In this document: positions 1 through 41,680 of the stretch, piece by piece
Layout of the letters: every line of letters starts with the position of its first letter
Numbering within the stretch: the stretch's first letter is position 1
NCBI RefSeq assembly: GCF_021917145.1
Contig: NC_061077.1
Location: 10,156,083-10,220,082 of the forward strand
Direction: 5' to 3'
Length of the DNA: 64,000 nt
Source of the DNA: Hypomesus transpacificus
Lineage: Eukaryota; Chordata; Actinopteri; Osmeriformes; Osmeridae
Notes under the pieces: generated by a model
The model's database searches: none
Seen by the model: only the letters and a program-made list of their open reading frames with translations
What the model was told of the DNA's origin: nothing
Made by a program: the position numbers and the translations under genes

Positions 1-2143
1 GGGCTTTTGTCCTGACATGTCCTGAACATGTCGCTTGTCAAAGGGAGATGTTGCATCCATGACAGTTTTCTGCTTGGCCTCCTGTGAGGCGGTAATCGAA
101 GCATAAATGAGTCATTATTGCCCCGGCAGATGCGTCAGCCCTGTGAAGCCATCGGTGCAGATGTGTGTGTGTGGAACAACGTCTGGGGCCTGGGAGTCTA
201 GTTTAGCAGAGCGTTAAGCTGAGCTGTGTTCACTCACTGCGGGGCTTCATACTGTAGCTCCATGAAATAAGAAAGAGGCCTTCAAGTGATAGGACGAATG
301 GGCTGAGTGTGCTAAAGGTGACATGGTCTCGATTATTTCAATTGACACGAAACAAGATACGAGGCCATTTAGGGGACCACTCAGGATCAAGTCAAGTCAC
401 ACACAAATCACAGGATTATTATTTTCGAAGGAAGGAAAGAACATTTTGTGAGCACATTAGAGCATGTTGCCCTCTTTAAAAAGAACAGTTTGAGCTGGAT
501 GTTGAGTCAATGACCTGGCATAGCTGGGGGCAGCGTGCAGTCTGCTGTGTGAGACCAGGCAGTGGTCTACCAAGCCAAGGACTGATCCAGATGCGAATGG
601 GCAGGGCCGAGGCACTCAGAGGAGGGCTGCTAGGAATATCCAGGCGGGCAGGGCTGCTGGCTGCTCAGTGGAGCTAAAGAGAATAGACCTTGCCTCTGGG
701 ACCCCACCCCCACCCCCACCAATAACCCTTTCAGCCATGCACCACAGCCTCAATTAGGGCTCTAAAGCAATCAATATTCGAACAAAAATGCTGTCATCCT
801 CCCAGACAGACAGGAAGTGGGTTTGTCACAAAGGGGTCCCTAGATGGGGCCAGCCCTTCCCCCTGCCTGGCCCCACCTTCCGCACCACCACCCCCACCAC
901 CCCCACCACCCCCAAGCAGCCCATTCACACCACTGAATATAAGCCCACTCTTGTTGGATGACAAGTTTAGAGGAGATTAAAGATATTGAGCTGTGAAAAG
1001 AGAAAGCCAGATTGGCATCAAACAGCACGTTGATTACAAAGGATCATTTCAAGCCAACAGTCAGTCACTGACCCAGCTGTTCTACCCTCTCCCATTAGTA
1101 TGCTGGCTCTGTGGTAGAGCGGCGATGGCTCTCATTGGTTGACTCCCTCCCCACCGGGCCTTCGTCCATTTGGCTGTTGTGCCTCAGCTGGCGCTGGGTA
1201 TGAGGCTGACTATCGGCTCACTGTCGGCTCACTGTCGGCTGTGTTTAGGGGTCACTACCTGGGTCTGGTCTGGCTGCCTCCTCATCCGCCCACCTGCTCA
1301 TCAGCCATACAGACCACCAGCTCTGCACAGCCCCTCCCAAACCTCCGTCCTCTGGGAGCTCTCTGTTCAGCTGCCTCCTCTTTCCTCCAACACCCGGCCT
1401 GCATGCTGCCGACGGGCCAAGCTTACCAATGAGATGGATGGGGGACAAGGAGAGAGCAGGCCGCACTTTGAAATGAACAAGTGGCGCATGTTAGACGATT
1501 TTCTTTCGGAGGATGGGCCAAGGAAAGCACCACAATGAAAGAGTTGACTTTGTTTATTAAATCGAGCTGCTCGGATCAGGTCACCACAACAGGCAGAGTG
1601 GTTGGCATGAGTGAGAAACATGTCTCTCAGATGGACATTATATACATGAGCTGGACCATACAAATATAGTAACCACCAAAACATGTCCTTAAACGGTACA
1701 CATTCCACAACTTCAGGCACAGGATAAAAACGCACAGGTGATGTGGTCATAGCTCATTGTGTATACTATTTTCTGCATGTCGCTCTTTCCAAAGGTTAAA
1801 GTGCACATTCTCCAATCTATATGTGTGTTGTCACAAGCCCACTGCGTGACCTATTGACCACAGCAAGAGACAACCTCACATATGTATAGAAAACCTGTGT
1901 ATCAGCCTACAAATGAAGAGTTTCATGCGGAGTAAACAGGCCTGGCTTAATGGAAGCTCATCATCCTTATGTACAATGTGAACATCTCGCATGGCCCACG
2001 GAACAACATGTCTGCATGCACTCTAGCCCTCTGAAGGAAAACCAGCCTGGAACTAGTCTGTTCAGTTCTGCAACTAGTGCCCCTTCATGTCTACCCAGAC
2101 TGTTACCATGTGAAACCCGTTAGGATTCCAAAGTGGCCGGCGT

Positions 2144-2269
2144 AGTGAGAGACAGGGGTGCTGTGTGTGGAGTGGTTTGGCCCAGTAAACAGTCCCTCAG
2201 CCCCTAGTGAGGAGACAGGGGTGCTGTGTGTGGAGTGGTTTGGCCCAGTAAACAGCCCCTCAGCCCCTC
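2144..2269. repeat. 63-bp direct tandem duplication
   Basis: The segment starting gacaggggtgctgtgtgtgg at 2151 is repeated from 2214 with only one or two differences; copies are head-to-tail with a 63-bp period. It lies in ACAP3 intron 1 and has no apparent function. Confidence 0.9.
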
Positions 2270-3723
2270 AGCTCTTCCTCTGGGGACGCTCAGTCAGCGT
2301 GTCAGTGGGCCAGGAGCTGCTGGAGCCAGCTGACTCAGCACGATCTGGGTGTTTATTATGTTCCACAGTGCTCCAGATCTGAAGTCTTCCATGACTGAAA
2401 CAAACACTTCCAGACTCATGCCTCCAGCTTGTAGCGTTGCTCCTCGAATGTGCCCAAACATGTTCCAAAAGCCATGCAATGTTCATTTATTTTTTATCAG
2501 GCACCTAGATCAAGCCATTAAGCCTGTAGGGCTGAGGAAGGGTTAGTGATGTGGATGACACTCCGCGGTCTAAGGGTGTTTATTGCTGTTAAGTGACATC
2601 ATCTATTGATGAGGTGTGAATGGCCGTCGCTCCATTGATTAGTTGACTCCTTACGTGGGGGTGGTTAACTAGGGACTGGACAGCCTTGTTCTGGTGTTGT
2701 GTTGTTGTGAAGCGTGCCGGCGTGTGTGGGGGTTCGCACACAACAAGGACCATGGCCCATTTAGGGGGTTGGTTACCATGGCAACGGGCCTGGGGGCTCT
2801 GAGTGCATCCATGATGGGAGTCATGTGCAGTCAGACGGGGAGGGGGCTGGGGGCGGGTCAGGGCCCGGAGGGCGAGGCGGAAGGGGGAGCAGCTGTCCCC
2901 CAAGCCAGCCCCCATCCACTTGGAAGACACATCTGGAAGGCTCACAGCTGGAGGTTCTCCATCCATGCTAGGCAAGCTAGCTCCTCTGCTGGGCTGGGTG
3001 CCGTGTGGAGGAAGGGGCTGCCACAAGTCTAACTAACTCAACCCCCCCTGGCCTATTCCACATCACTTTTGGATGGAAATATTCTTGAGCCCAGCTTGAC
3101 GATGTCTGTATAGTCACTAGATTGTTCAGATAAGGTATAGAGAGATCTTTTTTTTAAATAAGTGCTCATACTCAAGCAAGCAGCAGTAGTGTGTGATTTT
3201 ATTTTCAGCTGCTTTTCTGCTTTAATGTTTGATATTCCAAATGTTCCATTCAAAAGCAGACACCCTGTCAAGGTGCCTCCAAAATGCTCAAACTGGGCCT
3301 CCACAACAGCATGCATTGCCTCTCAGATCTGGATGATCACATTTAAAAAAGGCCTGTTACAAAGTGACATCAGCTATGAAAACATTAGGATCTGCTTGCA
3401 CAAGTGGTATCACTGGGTGTGGTTGGTGAACATGTACAAGGGGGATTAGCTAAGGTTAGGAAAGCACAGAGCCATGTGTCGGATGACGTATCGATTGGCT
3501 ACGAGTCCAGTCTACTTAAGTCGGAGCACTTTCAGATACTTCCTGTCCTTGGGAGCGGTTTTGCTCCGGTCCAATGGGGATATAGAGGGGGAAAGCCGAG
3601 GGGGAAGACAGGAAGAGGAGAGCATCGGCTGTCGTTCTTCTCCCCAGCCCGCTGGAGCACAGCCAAGCACCCTGAGCCACCCAAGGCCAGAGGGATTGCG
3701 GGGAGGCAGAGTGGATGGGGAGG

Positions 3724-3905
3724 ATGGGAGAACGAGGCAGGGAGAGGGAGGAAGGAAGGACGAGGCAGGGAAAGGGAGGCTGGGAGGACGAGGCAGGGAG
3801 AGGGAAGCTGGGAGGACGAGGCAGGGAGAGGGAAGCTGGAAGGACGAGGCAGGGAGAGGGAGGCTGGGAGGACGAGGCAGGGAGAGGGAGGATGGGAGGA
3901 CGGGT
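3724..3905. repeat. Purine-rich minisatellite, 28-bp unit
   Basis: The motif acgaggcaggga recurs at exactly 28-bp spacing (3732, 3760, 3788, 3816, 3844, 3872), ending with a truncated unit at 3900. One strand is almost wholly purine. Because 28 is not a multiple of 3, all frames stay open and false ORFs appear on both strands. Confidence 0.92.
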
Positions 3906-4833
3906 GAAGGGGGCAGAGGGAATGAAAGGCACAGAAGGAGGTAGAGGAAAGAGAGAGGCAGGCATCGAGGCAGGGGGAGACCGGAAGCCAGCCTGGAAGC
4001 CACGTGTGGCCGAAATATGACACAGATACTTTCATCACAGCGCGCCGCTCTGAGGCGCAATACGCTCTCATTCAGATGTCAGAACGTGTGTGCGTGTGCA
4101 TGTATGAATGCGGTCTGCTAGTGCTAACACAGAGTTACACTGCGCAGAGAGCTGGGAGGCAAGAACCAACGCTAACACAGATGCAGTGAGTTGTACAGGA
4201 CCATCCAGTCCCACAGAGCAGGATGAGGATGAGCAGCAGACACAGGCAGTTCTCCATCTATCAGGGGGATGAGGTATGACATCCCTCCCCCAGTCCCCCA
4301 CCCACAGATTCCTACAACACTGAGGCACCACCCTGCAGCTGGATGTCAGGAGGGCCGTCTTTAGGGGTGAAGTCAGCATGGCCTGGGCAATGTAACTCGT
4401 ACTCCCTCTGAGGGAGAGGCTGTGTGTGTAGGGGTGGGGGGCATGTGTGGAGGGGTGGGGGAGGCTGGGTGAGGATTCTGGCTGTGACAGAGTGCAACCC
4501 TCCTCAGTCACATGTCTGTCATGAAGTTTCAACTGGGCTGAGCGGCTCCTGTGAGGCGTCTGTTTGTCTGTCCGTCTCTGCTCCAACATGTCTGGGTTCA
4601 CTTCCAGAACCCTCCCTGTCAGCCAGGCTGACACCGATCTGCTCTTTCCTCTCTCTAAGGGACTCGAGAAATCAGAAACACGTTGGAAGAATATACAGTG
4701 CAATCAACATCTTGAGTATTATAGAAGAAGCACGGACGTTGAAGTTATGCTACATGTGAATGAATTGGCAGTCATTAAAGTAGAGTACATGTGATCCAAT
4801 ATTAACCAATATATTTCCATTTTTGTTTTCCAG

Positions 4834-26502
<21,669 letters not shown>

Positions 26503-29500
26503 GCAGTCCGACCAGCAAGCCTGACAAGGCTCTCTCCCCTCCTGTGAAGTGGTGGGGAGAGCCCCTGTAGACTGGGGGGCAGAGGCCCATACAGGTCTGT
26601 TGGGAATGTCGTGGAGGAAAGTATCCTTTATGAATACTTTTCTCGGCCAGATTCCTCATACACTGTCACCCCAAGCTTTACGTTTCTCCTCTAAGAAACA
26701 GGATTATTCCAAACAGTATTCCTCTACCTGTCACTCAAAATAATGTAGCAGTAAACATTATTCAGGCCATGGCCACACTAACATGCTGATAGCTCTTTAT
26801 TCAGACTTAACACCAGGAGAAACTTTCAGTATTATCTTGATGATGTCATAATCTGCACTTGTTGACTTTGACGAGCAATAGTCAAACTGTATTTTTATCT
26901 ATGTGCATGAACACAGGGTAAAGTCTTCGTTTTTCACAATGTGATAGGCCATGCCACGAGTCTCTGTAGGAATTTCACCATCTGGGAAGGTAACTGATCC
27001 TGGTGGTACTGCAGGGTTTGGCCTCTCAGCTCATGGTGCATTGCCTCTGGCCAATCATTAGGGACCCGTTTGTAACCAGACAGTATAGGTCTGAGCACAG
27101 ATTAAATTCTACCTTCAGTATTAAGTGGCATCGCTCTTAGCAAACCTGTGCATGTAAGCATACCAACTCAGCTGCCACAGGATCTTTATTTACTACCTTC
27201 ATTCTAAAGGCCTGTTAGTTGTTGTCATTCTATCTGTCAGTGCAGTTCTCACAAGTTGAGTTCTGCTTAAGCTATGTTGTTGTGGCATGATGTGGTTTTT
27301 TTAGAATGTTATTTGGTGAAGGGGTGACCATTGGAATCTGTTTTGGCATTTAGAGGAGGTAACAGAAGCAGAAGGAATTCCTTTGGATTGACAGGATATG
27401 ATATATGGGTTATATATCACAACTGGGTTTTCTTCTAGTTTAAGACCATTTAAAAGTATGCTTTTATGCGGACTCAACAGCATTACGCACTTTTCCTACC
27501 AGCAAGTCTTTTTTTTATTTTATTTTTTTAATATTTTGTTTTTCTTTTTTGGTGGTTTAATTCAATAGTATAACTTTCAAAAACATTTCTTCACAGAAAT
27601 TCCCAAATCAATAGTGCAATGATTATTTCAATACAGACACTCAGTATTTTTTGTATTATGTTTTAACAATACAATGGCAAATGGTATTTTTTTAATCATT
27701 ACCTTCAAACCAACCATAACTCCACAATTTGACAATAGAACTTCTGGGATTTATATACAAACAAGCATTGAAAGATGGACAGATTTAATGAAAGTATTTT
27801 ATATTCCATGTATTACGTACAGTATTTGTAGATGTTGAAATGTTTGTTGGTTCATGGTAATCTGATGTATCATGGCTTTATTAGATATGTCCTTGGTTTA
27901 TCAGTCAAGTAGTGCATGGGTTGCTGTTGCCCAGGTCTTACTGTTGATATTGTTTACTTCATAACTCTATGTATGTAAATATTCAATATACATGATGTTA
28001 AATTAGTTAATAATCGTGTTACATGTGCCGCCAAATCCTGAGATCGGTTCATAGACAGCCTTTCTTAAAGCTGACTGTGGCCTGGTGTCAGACACTGTTT
28101 AGACATTCCCACTGACTCCAATTCCCATTGATATGTGAGGAGTGTGGAGGGGGCCTGGTCCAAGCAAACATGCTCGCCCTGCCTTTGCCCCCACACCCAC
28201 CACACACACACACACACACCCCCACCCTGTGTGAGCATGGCTAGTGTACACATGGTGTGTGTACACAGTCTGAGGATGACCTCAACCTTCTAGTCCCAGC
28301 TACTGTAAGCTGGGGCACCACATTCTATAAAATGATGTTTTAGACCCTGGCTTGGCTACCCTTGAATCTGGTGAATATGAACTCAAATGCTGGATTTAAG
28401 AAAGGTTAGCTCCTTCTTTTGATCATAAACAGACTCCTCTATGACATTACTGCATGTGGGGTACCAAACTCAAATGTGTCTCGATGAGGTTCAAGGCCTT
28501 CAGTGAGTTGTTCTAACAGATGAATGTCTGTTGTTTGAGCTGAGGCCTATTTCAAGCCAAAGACCACAGGAAGTAGTAGGTTGTGTTGTTTGTGAGAAGT
28601 GGGTAACCTGTATAACAGAGAAAACAGGTCAAGGTGTTTTTAGCACACATACGAATTACCCCTGACAAACACGGGTGGACAAACCTTGAACATTTAAACG
28701 TTTTAGGATACGACATGTAGACTACTCATATGTGTCTCCTCCCTGTTCCTGTTGGTCAGTGAACCATTCAAGCACTTTCTAATATGCCTGTCGAAATGAC
28801 AGTTTTATGACTACAAAAGTACAATCAGTTTGGTGGACAGAAAGTTACAAATCATAGCTGATGTGGGAAATATGATGTGACCAAACCATGCTAAGGATGA
28901 TTCAGATGTAGCCACAGAGGGATTGTTTAGTACAGTACTAATGCAGTGTCTATGAAACGGTTCATTGAGCAACTAGACAACTGCTGTAAATATACTAACA
29001 CTTCAACTGCTTGCTTCTAACATTCAACTTTAAACTTTCCTGTACATGTCCTTTTTGTTTCTGACTGTAATCTGTCTATTTCTGTCAATATTGTCAAAGG
29101 AATTGAGTCTTAATAATCTTGTGCACTAATGCTACCTTTGTTCGCTTTGATCCACTTTTTATCTCCTTAAATTCTCAAAACAATACTGAATAAACAGAAT
29201 ATGTCATGAAACCCCTAATTTCTCTCTCTGCTTCTTGCTTCATTTCTTCTCTTCACCACAGTGTTTTTATCCATACAACTAACTATCTAAAACAACTAAC
29301 AACTTGAGATTTGCTAACTGTGAATCCAGAGTTCCAATCCAGTTCAGCATATTTAGACTAGTCCTCAGTTTTGTGCGTGTTCACAGGACAAATACAAGGT
29401 GTAGGTTCAACTTCACACAGTTGTCTATAAAGAACGATACAGTTCATATGAAAGTCCGAACTAATAAGTAGGAAGAAATCCATATTTGTGTCACATTCCT

Positions 29501-30014
29501 AGAGGAACACAACACTGTTGGTGCTGTGGAGCATTGGCCCATGGATCATAGAAGGCACACAGGACTAGACTGTTCCTTTTTTAAATGAGTTCAGCCTGAG
29601 TTTTCTACAGACACAAAGAGCTTCAACTGCCCCAGTTGTGTCCACAGTTGCCATAGTCACCAGCTTGAGAATTTGGGAAACAGAAGGAGAGGGAGGAGCC
29701 ATGTTGCCTTAGTCTGTTTTCTTCCACTGGTGGGGGAATGTTTTTTGAGTGTGGTTGTTCAATTTAAAACATCAGATGTTCTTGAGCCAGAATAGGTTTC
29801 ATTTATGATCTAGTATTGTTATGTTTTTAGATGTTGCACTTTCTGTATATGATACACACATACACACAGTGAATGAAAGTATAGCCCATTCTTAACATGA
29901 ATGGTTCTGAACCACTGTTACAGGATCATCAGTGCAAATCAATACAAATATCCAAAGAATCTTTTCCATGCAAATGTTGACGTAAGAACTCTTTTGCATG
30001 TTCATTCCGTCCAG
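26503..30014 (+). other. acap3: 3' UTR of short-form ACAP3 / intron of the alternative form
   Basis: For transcripts ending at 26502 this is probably a long 3' UTR: it is AT-rich, has Pumilio-type TGTAAATA words near 27974 and 28985, and an AATAAA at 29189-29194. For transcripts using the donor at 26417 it is an intron. A CA microsatellite lies near 28200-28220. No coding sequence seen. Confidence 0.5.
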
Positions 30015-30121
30015 GAGACGCCACCTATCTGGATATCTTTCGGGAGTTCTCTCACATGGCGTCCCACAACCCAGAGAAGCTGAAGCGCAGAAGCGTGCAT
30101 TTCCGACACTCCTTCAGGTAG
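30015..30121 (+). CDS. acap3: Candidate alternative last exon of ACAP3 giving an ACAP2-like C-terminus
   Basis: An acceptor (ccgtccag) at 30014 opens a frame reading GDATYLDIFREFSHMASH and continuing NPEKLKRRSV to a tag stop at 30119-30121. It joins in frame to an internal GT at 26417 in the last ACAP3 exon, after the codons for EGPFGQP. The junction GQPG-DATYLDIFREFSHMA closely resembles the human ACAP2 tail, GQPGDETYQDIFRDFSQMA. Skipping the donor at 26417 gives the ACAP3-type end at 26502 instead. The donor, g|gtcaat, is weak, which fits optional use. A further donor (cag|gtagtc at 30117/30118) could extend the transcript; I found no in-frame partner. Homology is clear by eye; use in transcripts is inference. 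Confidence 0.65.
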
Positions 30122-32334
30122 TCCACTGACAGCTGCTGAAGTCACGCTTGAAAAGTGCAACAGTCACTTTCCATACAAAACTAGAGATTAGATTCTTTGA
30201 CTCTTAAATGTGAACCACTACACCATTCTGTCAGATTGACCAATCATGGTGGCTGGCAGTGCCATCATGTCCAACTCTAAATTCCACTCCTCCTTACCAA
30301 TGCTAAAACAACGTGCCACTAAGCACTGTGATACAATTCTATAATGGATCCATGTTGAATGAAAGAGATACTGTACCACTACATCACCACTCGCTATGGA
30401 TCTAAAACGTTGCTTTCCTCATCAGATGCTAAACTCTAATACAGAAATGGTAGAATTCAAAACCTTCAGAAACCGAGACTCATTACTTCATGATCATCTG
30501 AATGTTTAGATTGAGAATGTATGATCGTGTCAGCATTTCGTTTGATAATGTACGTATGCTGTTTGTTGCAAACTTCAAACACCCATATGCTGTTAGTAGA
30601 GGAACAACGTATATTTTGATACCATGTTTGTAATGTTTATTACTTTGAGAGGATTTGCTGGCTTTGTCCTCTACTGTTCAATTCAAATGTTCTAGTTGAA
30701 TATACCAACGTAAACTTTTTATAGTTTAAAAGCACTTAACCATTTGCTTATTCTTTGTGATTTATGTATTTGAATCAAAATGTTTGCCTTTCTCATTTTG
30801 TGCTCAGAACAGCTTGATTATTTGGTTCATATTTACGGCTTATTAGGTATTGCCTCATACACCATATCACATAGATTCAAAATGTCAGATTGTAACCATC
30901 TGTATGTTTAATGCATGCTTTGTTCCATTCATATTCCAAACATAAACTTGAATTAAACAGTGAGGCCTTTACACAAAAGCCTGCTTGCAGCTCACTTGAG
31001 GCCCCATGGACAGAACGAATGGGGATTGTAATGGATGAGATCATCTCCATGTTGCCATAGAAATGTGGTAGTGACCTCAGTATTATTTTTCCTGTGTTTC
31101 TTTGAATGATTTAAAAGATAATGTGTTGTTGACTATGCTGGTCTAGTCGGATATTGTGTTTATAGGTAATCTGAATGTCATGATATGCAGCGCCACTATG
31201 AATTCCAATGCATCAAAATGCTAATATATCTTGAAGGATTGGATGGAAATGAAGAGATGTTTGCCTCATGTGGGTAAAAATAAAATAGGTCTTTGTTAAA
31301 TGTTGTCTCAGTGATTTCTTAAGCCAACCAAATCAAACAGGATTTGCTCAGAATGGCACAAGAAGGACCTCTAGTGTTGATAAATGATAGGTACATTTTC
31401 TAGGGATAACCCTCCAACCCTCCAGTAAAACAGTCAACAAGGGTGGACATGAACTGAACATGTAGTTCAGACTTTTTAGAAGGTAGGATTTAGGAGAGGG
31501 ATTCGTAGAGTGGCAGCTTCAAGAACTGGAACCAGTGCTTAAGTTGTCGTGGAAGGATCTGGAGGACATTTTCAGTGAGGAACATCAAAGCTTCCTGCAT
31601 GGCCGGACGGAGAAGCTGATTGGACGGGAGAGAGATCACGAGGAGGCAAAACTTCTCCTGCCAAACATGGGGAGGTACATCTCAAATACATCTCAAATAC
31701 ATATCACTTACATCCTTACACAACCATAGGCATTCAATCAATTACATCAATGTTCAGTTTGAAAGTATTTTACATTTTACATTTAGTCATTTAGCAGACG
31801 CTCTTATCCAGAGCGACTTACATGTCGCTTACATGTATGTAAACATAATTTCTTCATTTCATATCCATGTCAACATTTGTCCTCTGTTGTAATAAAATAT
31901 ATCAGGGCCTCATTATTAATACCTTTGCATAGGGTAATTTTTTGTGTGAGAAGTTGTAGAATTGGCCAATCTTTTGCAGGATGGTCCTGTATTCCACGTT
32001 ATTTTCATCGACTAGTTCTGATGTATCCCTCTTAAGGATTTCACACCTTAAATGAAACACAAAGAAGAACAGCACAAATATTTTATTTTCCGTATTGCAT
32101 TTCTATAAGACAAGGTATAAATACAATATACATTTAATCATGGTATATGATAAATGTATAAGGGGGCTCACCAAAACACCGTTGTGGATTTTGGTTCCCT
32201 GAGCTCATGTTTCAGTGAGGAAAGTAGTATAGACAGCCTGGTCGCTTTTCTAGGCAACATTAATACATTGAGCATTGTCTTCATCCTCTCCTCTCTGTGC
32301 CTGGACAAAGCATAACTTTCTGTCTGTGTTCAAC
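30122..32334. other. Region between the ACAP3 alternative exon and the 3' end of the unknown gene
   Basis: AT-rich sequence with AATAAA words on the plus strand (31279-31284, 31891-31896). It contains an exon-like open stretch at 31487-31663 and a dispersed repeat fragment at 31769-31833. Its right end probably includes the 3' UTR of the minus-strand gene. Confidence 0.5.
31769..31833. repeat. Fragment of a dispersed teleost repeat (TTTAGCAGACGCT motif)
   Basis: It contains tttagtcatttagcagacgc followed by tcttatccagagcgactta. This motif is, to my knowledge, scattered in very many copies through teleost genomes. A second, inverted copy is at 63900-63981. Confidence 0.8.
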
Positions 32335-34642
32335 TCACATAATTAACATACAAAGTGTTGTGTAAATGTAAATGTTGTGTTCATAAGATGGGAAAACAAA
32401 CATTTTTTTGTCGTAGATGTCTGTCTCCATCTGGTTGTTCTTTGATCTCTGCACATCCAAGAACTCGTTCCTGACCCGCTCCAACATGTCATATTTATTC
32501 TTCGCTCTGTAAATGTTAAAACACCTCCTATCAGTAGCTATACACAACTGCAACACAGACAATTTGATAGTATTGATGCTCACATTTGGGGATTCTTCTC
32601 ATATGCAACTGTGGAAGTAGATATAATAACAGATATATATATATATTAATATTAATTTGTCTTGCTAATGTACATGATCGTGAAACTATATTTGTTATTG
32701 TTAATTTGACAGACAATTACTGTGTACTTACAGGTCTCATCCAGAATCAAGTTCAGCCATGTAGGTAGGTCTCCTGTCTCAGTTTCTAACTCCTTCAGAC
32801 CTGCCTTCTTTCTTAGACCAAACGGGACAAGCTTACACCTGTTACAATTACACAACAAAGGTTTCTATAAACAACAAATATTGGTTTGGTTTTTCTTTAA
32901 ACCAAACAACACTCCATAACTTACCCACCAAACTTTGCAGAGGGTGACTTCAGATCTGGGGGATACATAGTATAAAGATAAGAATGTTTGGCAAACTTAA
33001 TGTTTCCAACTCTAACTTAAATCGGCCACCTTGGTCTTGAGGTTTGATAAATGACTCCCAAGTGTCATGGTTGAAGTTGTTGTAATCCTCCGGTGAAGCC
33101 TGTAAAGTTAGACACCTGACAAACGGCAAAGTATAAATCTCTCATTTAAAATATTAAATAATGATGGCCCAAACAGACAAGTTCAACGTTTTTGGCTTAT
33201 TGATTTGTTCACAATATGATGTAACAATTTACCTCTGCGAGTTCTTCAAAATTATGTTTGTTGTTTCTGTGTCTTTCATTATGATGTTCACATACCCACA
33301 TGTGAGAGGCACCTAAATGATAAACACACTATCAATAACATTCTGCACATTTACTGATGTGAGAAAACGGTCAACAACGTAATCATTCATGGTTGAGAAA
33401 ACCTTACCATGGTCTTGAGGTCTTTATTCCTCATGTTTGTTAATCCACAAAGTAGTTTGTAGATCCATTGAAGCTTCTCTATTGTAAGATCTTGTCTCGT
33501 GAACTTCAGCCTCCTGGGAAATGTGCAATTTACCCCAGATTGAAAGGAACCTTTTGAAGACACTCCTTAATCCCTTCTATTTCTGTTTCTCTAACACACA
33601 CTCGACAAACTTTGATATGACAAACAAACCTCAATGTTTCTTCCTCCTCGAGATCTAGAGCATGGTGCTGCATAGACATGGTACATCCTGCTATGTCAGC
33701 TACAGTGCAGTAAAAGGAACACATGAGGACAGAATTGCAGAATTGGCAATAACATGACAGCATGTCATCGTCTTAGCATGATGTTGGGATACGTGAAATT
33801 GGTATACTGAGGTGACCTGCAGTCGTCTTGTCACTGTGAGCTCCATTGGTGGTTGTCTCCGTCAGTAGAGAAGGTGGAACCTTTTAAATGAATGCAGTCA
33901 GATCAGATTGGACCATCCATAGAATGATGGATGTCATTCAACACAATTCTGTAGTAGGCCTACCTGCTCCCTCAAACACAATGCTAGGGGCCGGCCTGTG
34001 TTCAAAGAGTTTTGAATGGAGGTCATCTCCTTCAGATACTGTTTCATATGTAGAAATCCATTTCCAGTCTGGTTGGCTGGTAGGCTTCTGCTGTTTTCTT
34101 TCTCTGCAAAAAAAATATTAAACTAAATCCAAATCCTGCATACAGTTGCCCAATCCCACAATTTTCCATCATAAGTAGTTAGTTTAACAAGCAGTAAGTA
34201 AAGTCACTTTCATGGTTTGCTTGTACATTTAAGTGGAATCAGAGTAACCTACCTCTAATATTCTGTGTTTTATCTGTTTTATGGTTAACAGGAATTATTG
34301 TTGACATTGTCAGCATTTCAGTCAGTCTCCAAGGCCAACAATGGAATGCGCCTCTATCTGCACGACACCCACGTTCCATCTCAAATCCTCTGAACCCAGT
34401 ATGTAGGTTTCAAATGCGCAAAACTGTTCACTACGGTAATACATCAACAGTAAGGAAGCTGCTGCAACGATGACAGTATTCGTGATGTAAAGAGTGGATG
34501 TCCACCCTTTTTTTTTTTCAAACAGCTGATATTTTTTGACGTGATAAGGCAATGCACTTTGTAGTGATGTTTCGATAGCAGATGTAGTTGGTTTCGGAAA
34601 AAAGCGAGGTGTCGCTTTGCATCCAACACAATCCAACAACAC
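32335..34642 (-). CDS. Unrecognised multi-exon gene: predicted 353-aa protein with one N-terminal membrane segment
   Basis: Nine exons on the minus strand join without a stop: 34369-34642, 33964-34101, 33630-33699, 33408-33513, 33233-33328, 33030-33099, 32925-32955, 32732-32838, 32335-32504 (1062 nt). All introns are GT-AG. The product starts MLLDCVGCKATPRFF and has a hydrophobic span at about residues 50-68 (LYITNTVIVAAASLLLMYY) after a basic patch. The rest is hydrophilic and charged: DWKWISTYETVSEGDD, an acidic LDLEEEET, a helical stretch QDLTIEKLQWIYKLLCGL, a His/Asn-rich EHHNERHRNNKHNFEEL, then WLNLILDE and a Lys/Asp-rich end. This suggests a single-pass or N-terminally anchored protein. 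I recognise no family. Two acceptors (34101 and 32504) need the second AG of a cagag pair to keep the frame. A possible poly(A) signal, AATAAA on this strand, is at 32092-32097. It is divergent from HIPK1, starts 490 bp apart. Exon choice is inference; the start could also lie upstream. Confidence 0.68.

Positions 34643-41680
<7,038 letters not shown>

Larger units (their letters stand above)
1..4833 (+). other. acap3: Intron 1 of ACAP3 (partial)
   Basis: No coding exon is visible. The missing ACAP3 first exon (MTV/EFEEC-like start) is not found here, so it must be further left. Contents include a 63-bp direct duplication (about 2144-2269), a 28-bp minisatellite (about 3724-3905) and a CCCCCA run near 708-720. 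Open frames inside the minisatellite are by-products of its purine bias. Confidence 0.6.

Noticed and set aside
3404..4071. Several overlapping ORFs over 100 codons on both strands.
   Set aside because: They come from the 28-bp purine-rich minisatellite, which keeps all frames open; the peptides are pure repeat (GRGRERE, LPRPPS).
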